A DNA stretch of 64,000 nucleotides from Desulfatibacillum alkenivorans DSM 16219 (GCF_900142135.1 NZ_FQZU01000004.1:1-64000); one strand, 5' to 3'; positions 43,343 to 51,755 are shown, counted from the first letter of the stretch. A program made the numbers and translations. Notes: generated by a model from the sequence alone, not told the origin.

Positions 43343-44998
43343 CTACGGGCAGGCGGGAAGGTAGATGACCACGCTTACGCCTCCTGCGTTGCGGGGTTTG
43401 ACGGTAATGAAGCCGTCGTGCTTCTTGACCACGGAATAGGCGATGGAAAGGCCAAGGCCCATGCCTTTTTGCTGACCGCGGTCTTTGGTGGAGAAATAAG
43501 GGTCGAAGATTTTCTCCAGGTTTTCCGGGTGAATTCCAACGCCCTGGTCCGAAATCGCGATCTTGATGTATTGTCCCTGGGGTAGTGGAACCTCTTCCTG
43601 ATCCTTTTGGAGCGTCACCGTGGCGTTCTTGGCGCTGACGAAAATCTCGCCGCCCTTTGGCATGGCCTCCTTGGCGTTGGTCAGAATGCTCATAAAAACC
43701 TGCCGCATTTGCCCTTCATCCACCATGGCGTCCCAAAGATCTTCGCTGTAGTTGCGCAGGAACTCCAGGCGGGACCCCATAAGCGCGAAGCTCATGGTAT
43801 CCTGGGTGGACTCCATGATGGCGTCTTCGATGAGTTGGGTGACGGCGGTCCTTCTTCGGACGGGGGAGCCTCCCTGGGAAAACGTGATGAACTTGTTGGT
43901 CAGCCTGAAGGCCCGCACCGCAGCGTCCTTGGCCGCCAGCAGAGCCTGCTTGGAGGAGCCGTCAAGCCCTCCGCTCAACTGGGTCAGCTCCATATTCCCG
44001 ATGATGACCGTAAGCAGGTTGTTAAAGTCGTGGGCAATGCCGCCGGCCAAAATTCCTGTGGCGTCCAGCTTCCGCGTCCGGACCAGTTCCTCTTCCATCT
44101 GCTTTTTATGGGTGACGTCTTCAATTCCGCAAACCACCTTTTCATTGCGCCCCAACTCATCGGTAAGAGCCGAAAAATTGACGTTTGCGTCAAGGAACCT
44201 GCCATCCTGCTTCACAAACAGGAGCTCCACCCCGGAGGTGTGTCCGCATTTTATGGTTTGGTGCAGGGCTTCCTTGAGAGCGGTTGCGCTTCCATGTTGG
44301 GTGAAATCCAAAAGGTTGCAATCCAGGACATCCTGGGGCGAATAGCCTAAATAGGGCGCAATTTTCTGGTTGCAGTCCAGGATCTTTCCTTGAGAGTCCA
44401 GCAGAACGATAAGCGTAGGCGCGTTTTCAAAGGTTTGCCTGTATTTCCGTTCGCTGTCCGCCAGGGCGGCCTCGGCCAGTTTGCGTTTTTCCTCCGCTTC
44501 CATTTCCTTGGTTACTTCCGTAAGACCGCCTATGGAAATGCACATGAAATCGTCCGGGTAGCATTCTATAACCGCCTGATCTTTAAGCCAAACAGTGCTT
44601 CCGCCCGGAGGCGCGACCTTAAAGACCGATTCGGTCTGCCCGGTCAGTTTTCCTTCCTCCCGAATCCTGTTTCGAGCCCCCAAAAGCTCCAGGCGGCTGA
44701 TGGTTTGGTTGTTGAACGTGGAGCTGTATAGCCTCCGGTCAATGATGCTTTCCGGGAAAACTTTGGATAACTCATGGGGCTTGCAGGACATGATATCGCA
44801 AAAACGGGGGGAGGCGAATTCATACCATACCTTGCCGTCAGACTCGCTCCAGGCCGCGATATAAGGGATCATCAGGGCGCCAATGGATTCCAGAGACTGA
44901 AAGACTTGTATGCAGGCGGCGACGCGTTCTTTTAATGCGCGAGATGCGTCCATATTCAGGATGCGGCCTATATATGCGGCATCCAGCGGCTTATCCAT
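43343..44998 (-). CDS. PAS-domain sensor histidine kinase, soluble
   Basis: A 551-residue kinase without membrane segments. Two PAS regions are visible (about 45-165 and 190-315, the second starting RQTFENAPTLIVLLDSQGKILD). HisKA contains His near 333 in GGIAHDFNNLLTVIIGN, the variant typical of hybrid-type and LuxQ-like kinases. The ATPase domain has ILTNAKEAM, DQGVGI and GMGLGLSIAYSVVKKH. There is no receiver or adjacent regulator. The last codons (IYLPACP) lie inside one copy of a 21-bp direct repeat that recurs beyond the gene, marking a rearranged 3' border. Confidence 0.9.
   Translation of the reverse strand: MDKPLDAAYIGRILNMDASRALKERVAACIQVFQSLESIGALMIPYIAAWSESDGKVWYEFASPRFCDIMSCKPHELSKVFPESIIDRRLYSSTFNNQTISRLELLGARNRIREEGKLTGQTESVFKVAPPGGSTVWLKDQAVIECYPDDFMCISIGGLTEVTKEMEAEEKRKLAEAALADSERKYRQTFENAPTLIVLLDSQGKILDCNQKIAPYLGYSPQDVLDCNLLDFTQHGSATALKEALHQTIKCGHTSGVELLFVKQDGRFLDANVNFSALTDELGRNEKVVCGIEDVTHKKQMEEELVRTRKLDATGILAGGIAHDFNNLLTVIIGNMELTQLSGGLDGSSKQALLAAKDAAVRAFRLTNKFITFSQGGSPVRRRTAVTQLIEDAIMESTQDTMSFALMGSRLEFLRNYSEDLWDAMVDEGQMRQVFMSILTNAKEAMPKGGEIFVSAKNATVTLQKDQEEVPLPQGQYIKIAISDQGVGIHPENLEKIFDPYFSTKDRGQQKGMGLGLSIAYSVVKKHDGFITVKPRNAGGVSVVIYLPACP
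43347..43367. repeat. 21-bp direct repeat, right copy (3' end of kinase gene)
   Basis: Identical to 43105-43125. On the minus strand it encodes the last residues of the kinase before its TAG. Confidence 0.85.
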
Positions 44999-45070
44999 GT
45001 TTGGGTGCTTCCGTGAAACTGCACTAAGGGGTTTGTTTAATCGAATTCATATAGATGATCGTTAAACCAG

Positions 45071-45100
45071 AAAATACTCTACTGCACGGGGTGTAGTCAA
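45071..45100 (-). promoter_or_regulatory. Candidate sigma-70 promoter of PAS kinase
   Basis: On the minus strand, TTGACT (45095-45100), 18 bp, TATTTT (45071-45076). The start codon is 73 bp downstream. Confidence 0.4.
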
Positions 45101-45124
45101 ACGATTCTTTTCGGGTTTTCTTAT

Positions 45125-45141
45125 CTGGCCGAATTCTTGCA
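45125..45141 (+). promoter_or_regulatory. Sigma-54 promoter of pRiA4b ORF-3-like gene
   Basis: CTGGCCGAATTCTTGCA keeps the invariant GG (45127-45128) and GC (45139-45140) exactly 10 bases apart, with CTGGC and TTGCA as in the consensus. It is intergenic and points at the gene starting at 45182/45224. Confidence 0.65.
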
Positions 45142-45223
45142 ACATAATGCGTGAGCGCAAAGTCCTCCACCGATTGGGAGGATGACCAATAGCGATTATT
45201 TGAACCGTTTGGAGTTTTTTCGG

Positions 45224-45796
45224 ATGCCTTCTGCCAACAAAGTCACTGAACTGCGCCGCGTCTATGATTTGAAAATCACTCTCATGGGGGCGGATCCCCC
45301 TATTTGGCGGCGGTTGCAGGTTACCAGCGACACCACTTTAAACAAATTGCATCAGATTGTTTTATCCATCATGGGCTGGTCCGGAACCCACCAGCATCGT
45401 TTTTCCATTGGAGGCAAAATTTACGGCATTCCGGCCCCGGATAATGACGCCGGCATGATTGGAGAGCAGGACGTGCGTTTATCTCACGTCGCCGCCAGAC
45501 CCGGCAAGCGTTTTGTCTATGAATACGACCCGGGAGACAACTGGCGCCTGGAGGTGCTGGTGGAGGAAATCAGCGCCCTGGAGCATGAAACCCGCTATCC
45601 TCTGTGCACGGCCGGCGAGCGGGCCAATCCTCCCGAAAACATTGGCGGGATATTCAGGTATTTCGACCTATTGGAAGCGCTTCGGGACGAAAGGCATCCC
45701 GCCCATGAGGTTATGGTGCAATGGGTCGGCAGGGATTTTGATCCCGGTTTTTTCAACCTGGAGGCCGCCAACGCCCGTTTGGCGCGAATCGCCTGA
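45224..45796 (+). CDS. pRiA4b ORF-3-like family protein
   Basis: A 190-residue protein of the plasmid pRiA4b ORF-3-like family (often annotated near mobile elements but widespread on chromosomes). It starts VYDLKITLMGADPPIWRRLQV, with TLNKLHQIVLSIMGWSGTHQHRF, FVYEYDPGDNWRLEV and the late VGRDFDPGFFNLEAAN, the usual order. The molecular function is unknown. The ORF could start at 45182, but there GGGAGG touches the ATG with no spacing; the ATG at 45224 has GGAG 9 bases upstream. A good sigma-54 promoter upstream is unusual for this family and suggests regulated expression. Confidence 0.8.
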   Translation: MPSANKVTELRRVYDLKITLMGADPPIWRRLQVTSDTTLNKLHQIVLSIMGWSGTHQHRFSIGGKIYGIPAPDNDAGMIGEQDVRLSHVAARPGKRFVYEYDPGDNWRLEVLVEEISALEHETRYPLCTAGERANPPENIGGIFRYFDLLEALRDERHPAHEVMVQWVGRDFDPGFFNLEAANARLARIA

Positions 45797-45802
45797 AAAA
45801 TA

Positions 45803-45831
45803 AAGGCCGGCCTCGAAAAAAGGCCGGCCTT
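45803..45831. terminator. Bidirectional terminator between convergent genes
   Basis: AAGGCCGGCCT (45803-45813) and AGGCCGGCCTT (45821-45831) form an 11-bp perfect stem. It is flanked by A's on the left and serves both the pRiA4b-like gene and the btuB operon end at 45851. Confidence 0.7.
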
Positions 45832-45850
45832 ACGCATTGGCGCTTTGGGC

Positions 45851-47512
45851 TTAGAACTTGAGAGACCGGATAAAGCATCCGGAATCGTCGTCATCGCCTC
45901 CGGTGGACTTGGGATCTTCCGGAGCAGTCATGGCGTATCCGCCCGGGTCCACAATGGTCCCGTTGGCGGCCCCGTCCGTATCTCCAATTCCTCCGTCCGT
46001 CAAAGTCAGGATAATGGTGTTGTCGTCCACGATGGTGATTCTATCCGTGGGGAATGCATAAAAGTCGCCTGCAGCGTCAAGTTTGTAATAGACGGCGTCG
46101 GACTGCCTGGGCGTGGGGAAGGTGATGGTTACATCCACGTCCGACCCGGCTGCAACTCCTTCTACGGTCACGCCGATCAAGCCGTCCACAAAGGGCAGGG
46201 AGGGGGCGTTGCCTGCATTGGGAAAGTCGGTTTTTTCATGCGCCGTCATATCCGCAATGGTTCCAATGCTGCTGGACGCGCTTAAGCTTCCTGTTCCGGT
46301 GGCTGCGTTGATTTGGTTGCTGCCTTCCCAGATGGTGGGCGGACAGAAGGCAATGCTGCCGGGGTTCAGGTTGGTGTCCACCTGGTCCTCCACGGAATCG
46401 TCGGCGGGGTCAATAATGAATACGGTGTGATCCGTCCCGCCCGAAGAGAGCCAAACCAGTCCGTTTTCATCCATGGCGGCGCCGGTTTCGTTTCCGGCCA
46501 GGGACTTCCCTTCCAGCCCTGTCACCACGTCGCCCACTGCTCCGGTGGTGGGGTTGAAGGCCTGAAACACATTGTCCCCCCAGCCTTTGTATCCCACAAA
46601 ATAGCCTTTTTCCGGACTTATAACGGCCAGGCCGGAAAAGGCGCCGTAAGGATGGCTGCCGTCCGGGCCGTCGGGACCGTCGTCGATAAGTTTGGTTACG
46701 GTGTAGGCGTCAGGGGCCAGAGCGAAAATTCCCCCTGCATACAGCATGGGGCTGTCGGCGCTGGAGCCGGGGTACTTTCCGGTAGCGGCGATGTAGATAG
46801 TGTCGTTTTCGGGCAGGTATTGAATTACCTGGGGATTGGCGCCATTCAGGACAATGCCATTGGGCGTCAAAGGGTCGCCGTTGGTGTCGATTTCCTGGTC
46901 TGTGGCCGTGTCGATTACGGCGACGTAGGAGGCGCTGTAGGGATCCCAACCGCTGTTGCGATCCAATTGTTGCAGGAGCAAAAACAGCTTGCCGTCCACA
47001 ATCACGCCGGCGTGCATTTCGGGAATGCCGTCGCCGTCATCATAGGCGGAGAGGTCGATTTCTCCCGTTTTAGCGCCGGTCTGGGGATTGATGATCCAGC
47101 ATTTGTCCGTTTCATACATGGGCATGTAGGCTTTTCCCGCGTTCAGGAAAATCATGTCGTGGGGGTTGCCGCTGGCAAGCCCGCCGGGCAGAACCGAAAC
47201 CTGGTAGATGGGATCCTCAGGGGCGTCAACAGCGAACTTGGTCAGGCTGTCCGTGTAGTATCGGCCGATAAGATAAAAATACTGCCCGTAAGAGCGTATG
47301 ATCCAATCGCTGGTGTCGGTGGGAAACAAGTCCACGTCCGCGTCTCTGGCGCCCAGTGCCGGATTGACGTCAATGACGGCGTGAGCAGCGCTGTCCCAGG
47401 TGGAAGCCGTGGTCTGGACCACCGCCTGTTGGCCGGCGGCATAGGCCTGTCCAGCGGCCAATAGCATTAAAACAAAGAACAAACCATGAAACTTGGATAA
47501 AAATTTTTCCAT
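45851..47512 (-). CDS. Secreted propeller protein with choice-of-anchor U domain, B12-regulated operon
   Basis: A 553-residue exported protein. After the signal peptide (LFFVLMLLAAGQAYA) comes a YncE-like propeller (about 40-390), with repeated segments such as YLIGRYYTDSLTKF, ASYVAVIDTATDQEI and TVFIIDPADDSVEDQV. Residues about 400-530 match the choice-of-anchor U pattern (VYYKLDAAGDFYAFP, LTLTDGGIGDTDGAANGTIV). It ends in an Asp-rich GGDDDDSGCFI and only five more residues, a cut-short form of the usual GCFIATAAYGS-type tail. It lies 74 bp after the TonB-receptor gene under a cobalamin riboswitch, so it may be a surface or periplasmic partner in corrinoid uptake. The start at 47512 is set by the signal peptide. 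Confidence 0.78.
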   Translation of the reverse strand: MEKFLSKFHGLFFVLMLLAAGQAYAAGQQAVVQTTASTWDSAAHAVIDVNPALGARDADVDLFPTDTSDWIIRSYGQYFYLIGRYYTDSLTKFAVDAPEDPIYQVSVLPGGLASGNPHDMIFLNAGKAYMPMYETDKCWIINPQTGAKTGEIDLSAYDDGDGIPEMHAGVIVDGKLFLLLQQLDRNSGWDPYSASYVAVIDTATDQEIDTNGDPLTPNGIVLNGANPQVIQYLPENDTIYIAATGKYPGSSADSPMLYAGGIFALAPDAYTVTKLIDDGPDGPDGSHPYGAFSGLAVISPEKGYFVGYKGWGDNVFQAFNPTTGAVGDVVTGLEGKSLAGNETGAAMDENGLVWLSSGGTDHTVFIIDPADDSVEDQVDTNLNPGSIAFCPPTIWEGSNQINAATGTGSLSASSSIGTIADMTAHEKTDFPNAGNAPSLPFVDGLIGVTVEGVAAGSDVDVTITFPTPRQSDAVYYKLDAAGDFYAFPTDRITIVDDNTIILTLTDGGIGDTDGAANGTIVDPGGYAMTAPEDPKSTGGDDDDSGCFIRSLKF

Positions 47513-47586
47513 AATACCCTTCCCCTCATATTTGGTAGGCCTATGGGGCCTGTTAGCGTCACCGCTCCTCATGCCGATATACAAAA

Positions 47587-49695
47587 TCAACCCTCAAACT
47601 TTATGGTCAGGTAATAGGCCCTGCCGGGCAAGGGATAGCCGTTATAATCCTCATAACGCTTGTCCCTTAAGTTTTTGCCTTGCAGTTCAATGGAAAATCC
47701 CTTGAACAGGTATGCCGCGCCGGCGTTCAGTTCCTTTTTTTCAGGCGCTTCCAATAAGTTGGCGGCGTCGTAAAAATTACCCGCCTCGTAAAAGTATTCG
47801 CTGTAGATTTTAAGACCCTTGTAATGGAATTCCACTTTGCCTGAAGTCGCCCATTCGTAACGCCCGGGCAGCTTTTTATTGTTGAAGGTGGAAATCTCGC
47901 TGGTGTTGACCGCGTCCTGCCACGTGGCGCTGCCCGAAACCGTGAACAGGTTCAGGAAATCGGCGGCGGCTTGGCTTTCCACTCCCGTGATTTCGGATTC
48001 GGAAATGTTGACGGATTTACCTACTCCCCGGGAGTCGTAAATGCGGGTGATGAGGTCATCCACGTCGTTTTTAAAGTAGGCGCCGGAAAGATACACGCGA
48101 TTGATGAGCGTCCAGCCCGTCAGGTAATTCACTTCCAACCCCACGTCAAAATTGGTTCCCCGTTCCGCCTCCAACTCTTCGTTTCCGATGAAAAACCCCC
48201 TGTCGCCGAACAATTCGAAAAACGAAGGCTCGCGCACATACTGGGCGGCGTTGGCCTTGAGGCTGATCCACTCCCAGGGCTTGACCTTAAGGCCGCATTG
48301 GGGCATCCAGTATTCGTCCTGGCGTGCGCTTTTTTCCAGTTGGGAGCCCCAAACGGTGGTTCCCGACTCCAGTTCGTCATCCAGCCAGGCGTAGCGCACG
48401 GCGGGGGTTAGAATAACCCGTTGCGAGAGCAGCATCAGGGTGTCCTGGAGAGTGGCCACTATGTAGTCCCGGTTGCTGTCACGAGGGTCATCCGCCTGCA
48501 ACAAATCCTCGGGGCTGTAGTCTTCGTGCTGATATTCCATTTTGGCGGCCAGAATGTTGTATTCGGAGATCCATTCCGCATACAGATCGCCGGTCCAGCG
48601 CTGGGTGTTGTATTTGTTCAACTGCTTGCCGAGCCCCACGGATCCTTCCAGGTCGTCGTATTTTTCCTCCTTGTCGCTGTAGCTGATGCTTGCGGCCGTG
48701 TTGAGCGCCAAAGGCGTGACATTGTCCAAGCCCATGCGAAGGGTGGTGATGTTCCGGGAGGTGGCGAGGTTGGTGGAGGCCGTCTCCAGGTTGATCCAGT
48801 TGGGCAGGTTCTGGTCCTTGAAGAAGTACTGGTTCACCAGGTCGAATCGGAGATTGCGATTGGCGTCCCAGCCGGCCTTGGCCAGAACGTTGTATTGGTA
48901 GAACTCGGCGTTGCGCCTTTTTTGAATCTGGTCATCCACTTTGTTCCAGCCTGTTCCCATGTCGTTTTTGAATTCAAAATCGTTGGCGCTTCCCAAATAG
49001 TCTGCAGACAGCAGGACGTCGGCTTTCCCTGGCTTGTGGTTGATGAATCCAAAGGCCTTTTTGGTGTCGAAGGAGCCGTAGCCGAGCCCTACGTTGTATT
49101 TGGTCCCTTTTTGGGCGCGGAGCGTCTTGATGTTGATTACGCCGCCGATTCCGGCCTTGCCGAAGCCGGCGGGGCTCACTCCCCTATACACATTGATGGA
49201 GGAAACGTCGGCAAGGCTGATATTGGAAAGGTCCACGCCTCCGCCTGAGGCGTCGTTCAGCAGAATGCCGTCCAGGTAGATCATCACCTGGTCGCTGGAA
49301 GATCCCCTGAGAGAGACTGTGGAAAAGCTGCCCAGCCCGCCCGACTGTTTGACCTGGATTCCGGCCTCCTTTTTCAGGACTTGAGCCAGGTTTTCCATTT
49401 TTCCTATAAACTGCTCCCTGGGTATCACGGTGAAAAAAGACGGCGAGTTTTCCTGGTCAACGTCTCCGGTCCGGAAGTCATCCGGCAGCCTTTGCGCGGT
49501 AACTACCAAGTCGTTCAGCACGTAGCCGGCTTCCATTTCCTGTGTTTGCGCGGTCTTTTGCTCTCCCGGCGCCTCTTCGCTCTGGGCCCAAATCAAAGGG
49601 GAAATGCTCATGAAAACAGTAAAAACGATGAAAAAAGTGAGGCGAACAACCCTTTCGGTTCTTCTTTGAATGGTGATATTTCCAAACAACTTCAT
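47587..49695 (-). CDS. btuB: TonB-dependent outer-membrane receptor, BtuB-like (corrinoid uptake)
   Basis: A 702-residue TonB-dependent receptor. The N-terminal export signal is long (LTFFIVFTVFMSISPLIWA). A TonB box-like NDLVVTAQRL is followed by the plug domain (MENLAQVLKKEAGIQVK, SLRGSSSDQVMIYLDGILLN, GVSPAGFGKAGIGGVINIKT). A beta barrel follows, ending in FSIELQGKNLRDKRYEDYNGYPLPG and YYLTIKFEG. The cobalamin riboswitch upstream indicates a vitamin B12 or related corrinoid as substrate. The ATG at 49695 follows AGGAGA and lies just after the riboswitch's terminator. The gene and the downstream propeller form one operon. Confidence 0.9.
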   Translation of the reverse strand: MKLFGNITIQRRTERVVRLTFFIVFTVFMSISPLIWAQSEEAPGEQKTAQTQEMEAGYVLNDLVVTAQRLPDDFRTGDVDQENSPSFFTVIPREQFIGKMENLAQVLKKEAGIQVKQSGGLGSFSTVSLRGSSSDQVMIYLDGILLNDASGGGVDLSNISLADVSSINVYRGVSPAGFGKAGIGGVINIKTLRAQKGTKYNVGLGYGSFDTKKAFGFINHKPGKADVLLSADYLGSANDFEFKNDMGTGWNKVDDQIQKRRNAEFYQYNVLAKAGWDANRNLRFDLVNQYFFKDQNLPNWINLETASTNLATSRNITTLRMGLDNVTPLALNTAASISYSDKEEKYDDLEGSVGLGKQLNKYNTQRWTGDLYAEWISEYNILAAKMEYQHEDYSPEDLLQADDPRDSNRDYIVATLQDTLMLLSQRVILTPAVRYAWLDDELESGTTVWGSQLEKSARQDEYWMPQCGLKVKPWEWISLKANAAQYVREPSFFELFGDRGFFIGNEELEAERGTNFDVGLEVNYLTGWTLINRVYLSGAYFKNDVDDLITRIYDSRGVGKSVNISESEITGVESQAAADFLNLFTVSGSATWQDAVNTSEISTFNNKKLPGRYEWATSGKVEFHYKGLKIYSEYFYEAGNFYDAANLLEAPEKKELNAGAAYLFKGFSIELQGKNLRDKRYEDYNGYPLPGRAYYLTIKFEG

Positions 49696-49714
49696 GGTTT
49701 AATCTCCTGAAAAT

Positions 49715-49746
49715 AAAAAACCCCAACCACTAAAACATGGTTGGGG
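49715..49746 (-). terminator. Riboswitch-controlled intrinsic terminator before btuB
   Basis: On the minus strand, CCCCAACCA and TGGTTGGGG (49738-49746 and 49721-49729) form a 9-bp stem with an 8-base loop followed by six T's (A's at 49715-49720). It is between the B12 aptamer and the btuB start codon, so B12 binding would act by transcription termination. Confidence 0.85.
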
Positions 49747-49825
49747 GACTGCACCCGTCTTCTTCATCACCCGTGGGGAAGCCATGGCGTTATCGAGGCG
49801 CCGTCGATCTCTCGTCGAACAATGC

Positions 49826-49988
49826 ACTTCCCGGCGTTAGGCAGGTTTTCTGACTTTCGGATCGTTCTAATGGCCGCGCCTTCCCATTTCGTTTGAAACA
49901 GTGGCTGATGCGGCGTTCGTCCCCGATTACAGCGGCGGGACCGCGCCGGATTTACACCGGCTTCCCATTTGGAGCCTTGAAGGCACCT
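49826..49988 (-). ncRNA. Cobalamin (B12) riboswitch aptamer
   Basis: On the minus strand the aptamer shows the expected order: an AGGTGCC start, GGGAAGCCGGTG followed by AATCCGGCGCGGTCCCGCC, the invariant GCCACTG core (plus-strand CAGTGGC at 49899-49905), and the B12 box AGTCAGAAAACCTGCC (plus-strand 49840-49855; the consensus has GA where AA is found). A terminator hairpin follows and then a TonB receptor gene. Confidence 0.92.
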
Positions 49989-50004
49989 AACGCACTAGTG
50001 CAAT

Positions 50005-50034
50005 CCTATAAAATACCGCCTCAAGGGGTGTCAA
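50005..50034 (-). promoter_or_regulatory. Sigma-70 promoter of the B12 riboswitch/btuB operon
   Basis: On the minus strand, a perfect TTGACA (50029-50034) with TATAGG (50005-50010) at 18-bp spacing, or TTATAG at 17 bp. The palindrome GCACTAGTGC (49992-50001) sits at the expected +1 region. Confidence 0.65.
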
Positions 50035-50164
50035 GCAGATTCGGCTTAAGTCAGCATAGAACTGAAAAACAATAAAATATCCCGGACAGGACTTGCATCA
50101 AAAGGTGCGGCGGATAAAAGGCGAGAATCCGCTGTCAACAGCGCGGTTGGAAGGAGGGGATTAA

Positions 50165-50202
50165 AAACGCCCCGCGTTGCAAGGCAGTGGGCGGGGCGTT
50201 TT
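50165..50202 (-). terminator. Terminator of the six-gene signalling operon
   Basis: AAACGCCCCGC (50165-50175) and GCGGGGCGTTT (50191-50201) pair perfectly. T's follow on both strands. It lies 12 bp past the stop of the last gene (50214). Confidence 0.8.
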
Positions 50203-50213
50203 TATTAAGCGGT

Positions 50214-50645
50214 TTACCAGCCTTTGGTGAAAACGATTTCGCGGATTTTGTCTTCGTTCTTTTTTTCCACCAAAAGCATTTTTTTCGCCTGGGCTTCCTT
50301 GATTTTTTCCATGAGGGATTGGATTTCGGCGGGCTTTTCCAGGAAATCCATGGCGCCCAGTTTCACCGCTTCAATGCCCTTTTCCAGGGAGGCGTGGCCG
50401 GTCATCAGGATAACCTGAAGCTCGGGATTGGCGGCCAGCATTTTTTTCAAGGTTTCAATTCCGTCCATTCCGGGCATGACCAAGTCCAGGATGACGGCGT
50501 CGTAGGATCCCAGGCTGGGGTTGGCCAGGGCTGCGGTCCCGCTTTCCGCGGTTTCCACCTCAAGCCCTTTGGAGGTGATTCTCTCGGAGAGGATGTCCAA
50601 AAAATCCTCGTTATCATCCACTAACAGCACTTTACCTTGGCTCAT
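50214..50645 (-). CDS. Single-domain response regulator, last gene of operon
   Basis: A 143-residue receiver: acid pair D10-D11, phospho-acceptor D54 in VILDLVMPGMDG, Thr in LMTGHAS and Lys in FLEKPAEI. A lysine-rich C-terminal extension of about 20 residues has no output domain, so the effect is probably through protein contacts. It lies 30 bp downstream of the kinase-like phosphotransferase gene, and AAGGAG precedes the ATG. As the last of six genes on one strand, it is a likely terminal or shuttle receiver of the proposed relay. Confidence 0.92.
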   Translation of the reverse strand: MSQGKVLLVDDNEDFLDILSERITSKGLEVETAESGTAALANPSLGSYDAVILDLVMPGMDGIETLKKMLAANPELQVILMTGHASLEKGIEAVKLGAMDFLEKPAEIQSLMEKIKEAQAKKMLLVEKKNEDKIREIVFTKGW

Positions 50646-50675
50646 TGAATTTGCTCCTTATTATGAAATCTTTAT

Positions 50676-51335
50676 CTATGCCGCCATCAGGGCGGGAATG
50701 ATCAACTCCATGGAGTAGGTATTCCCGGGGACGAGGATTTCCGCTCCCATGCCTTGCAGGGCGCACTGGACAGTCGCCTGGCAAGTGGGAGGAAGTTCCG
50801 GATCATCCTCGCCAGCATCAAATCCTAACATGGCGCCTCCTTCATGAGGTTGGACATGGATGTTCAACTCTCTTCCTTTCCCCAAGCAGTCCAAAAAAAT
50901 CTGCATGCAGGTGATCACTGCAGAGACCAGCCTGAAAGGGTCGGTTTCCACTTGAACGGGATCAGACGGAACATGGGCGTGAAGAAGGATCCCCCGCATC
51001 TGAAACAACCTGTCTATCAATACGATTATAAAACGGATCTCTTCTCCGATGTCCACTGTTTTTTTGCACAGATCCACCGTATGAGCGAACCGGTTCATGC
51101 GTTTGACAATGACGTCAGCCTTTTCAACCTGTTTGACAATCCGGTCCGCCAGGCTTTTCATACGGGCCGGATCCAGGGTGCGGCCGTGCTCTGCAGCCAT
51201 CAGGAGGTCGCCTTGCAGGCCGGCGATTTCTTTAATAATCGCCAGGGAATTCTTGATTTCATGGGAGATGTTAGCTGTTACTTTGCCGAACAGGACTGCG
51301 CTCTCCCTATCCGAGTTATCAGGCATCCTAACCAT
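50676..51335 (-). CDS. Kinase-like phosphotransferase with degenerate ATPase domain (ChpT-like)
   Basis: A 219-residue protein. The HisKA-type dimerisation helix keeps the phospho-acceptor His25 and its context (NISHEIKNSLAII) and the second helix of a four-helix bundle. The C-terminal half has the size and strand order of an ATPase domain (VETDPFRLVSAVITCMQIF resembles the N-box helix) but lacks the N-box Asn, the DxGxG and the GxGLGL lid. It could therefore accept and pass phosphate but probably not bind ATP, as described for the ChpT family of histidine phosphotransferases. It lies between two stand-alone receivers (51338 and 50214), the expected partners. Alternatively it is a decaying kinase. 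Confidence 0.7.
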   Translation of the reverse strand: MVRMPDNSDRESAVLFGKVTANISHEIKNSLAIIKEIAGLQGDLLMAAEHGRTLDPARMKSLADRIVKQVEKADVIVKRMNRFAHTVDLCKKTVDIGEEIRFIIVLIDRLFQMRGILLHAHVPSDPVQVETDPFRLVSAVITCMQIFLDCLGKGRELNIHVQPHEGGAMLGFDAGEDDPELPPTCQATVQCALQGMGAEILVPGNTYSMELIIPALMAA

Positions 51336-51337
51336 CC

Positions 51338-51712
51338 TTATTCAGACAATGTACATGCGGCTTGAGCCGCCGCATCGATTTTTTCCATCAGCAAACTGAT
51401 TTTGACCGGCTTCATCAGGTAGCAATTGGCGCCAGCCGCTTCGCTGGCGGTTTTTTGCTCTTCGGAGCCGTAGCCGGTCAGGAAGACGAAACCCGTGTCC
51501 GGGCTAATTTCCTTGACGAGCTTCATGACTTCTATGCCGTCCATGCCGGGCATTCTCAGGTCGACGACCATCACGTCGTAATGGCATTCCTGGGCCTTTT
51601 CAACGGCGGACTTGCCGCAGGTGACGTAATCCGCATTGACCCCGCGCATGTTCAGGCGTTCAGCCATGGCTGAAACCAGTTCCACTTCGTCATCCACCAG
51701 TAAAATACGCAT
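51338..51712 (-). CDS. Single-domain response regulator
   Basis: A 124-residue CheY-like receiver with D7-D8, phospho-acceptor D51 in MVVDLRMPGMDG, Thr in FLTGYGS and Lys in LMKPVKI. There is no output domain. Two bases separate its stop from the start of the ChpT-like gene, and it follows the sensor kinase by 43 bases, so kinase-to-receiver-to-His relay is the simplest reading. Confidence 0.92.
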   Translation of the reverse strand: MRILLVDDEVELVSAMAERLNMRGVNADYVTCGKSAVEKAQECHYDVMVVDLRMPGMDGIEVMKLVKEISPDTGFVFLTGYGSEEQKTASEAAGANCYLMKPVKISLLMEKIDAAAQAACTLSE

Positions 51713-51755
51713 GATTTTCTCCTGTCAGACAGGTGAATCCTTTGTCTCCCGACAA

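Noticed and set aside
49826-50010. Small ORF in the B12 riboswitch region (49893-50075)
   Set aside because: It lies antisense to the aptamer and has no supporting features.
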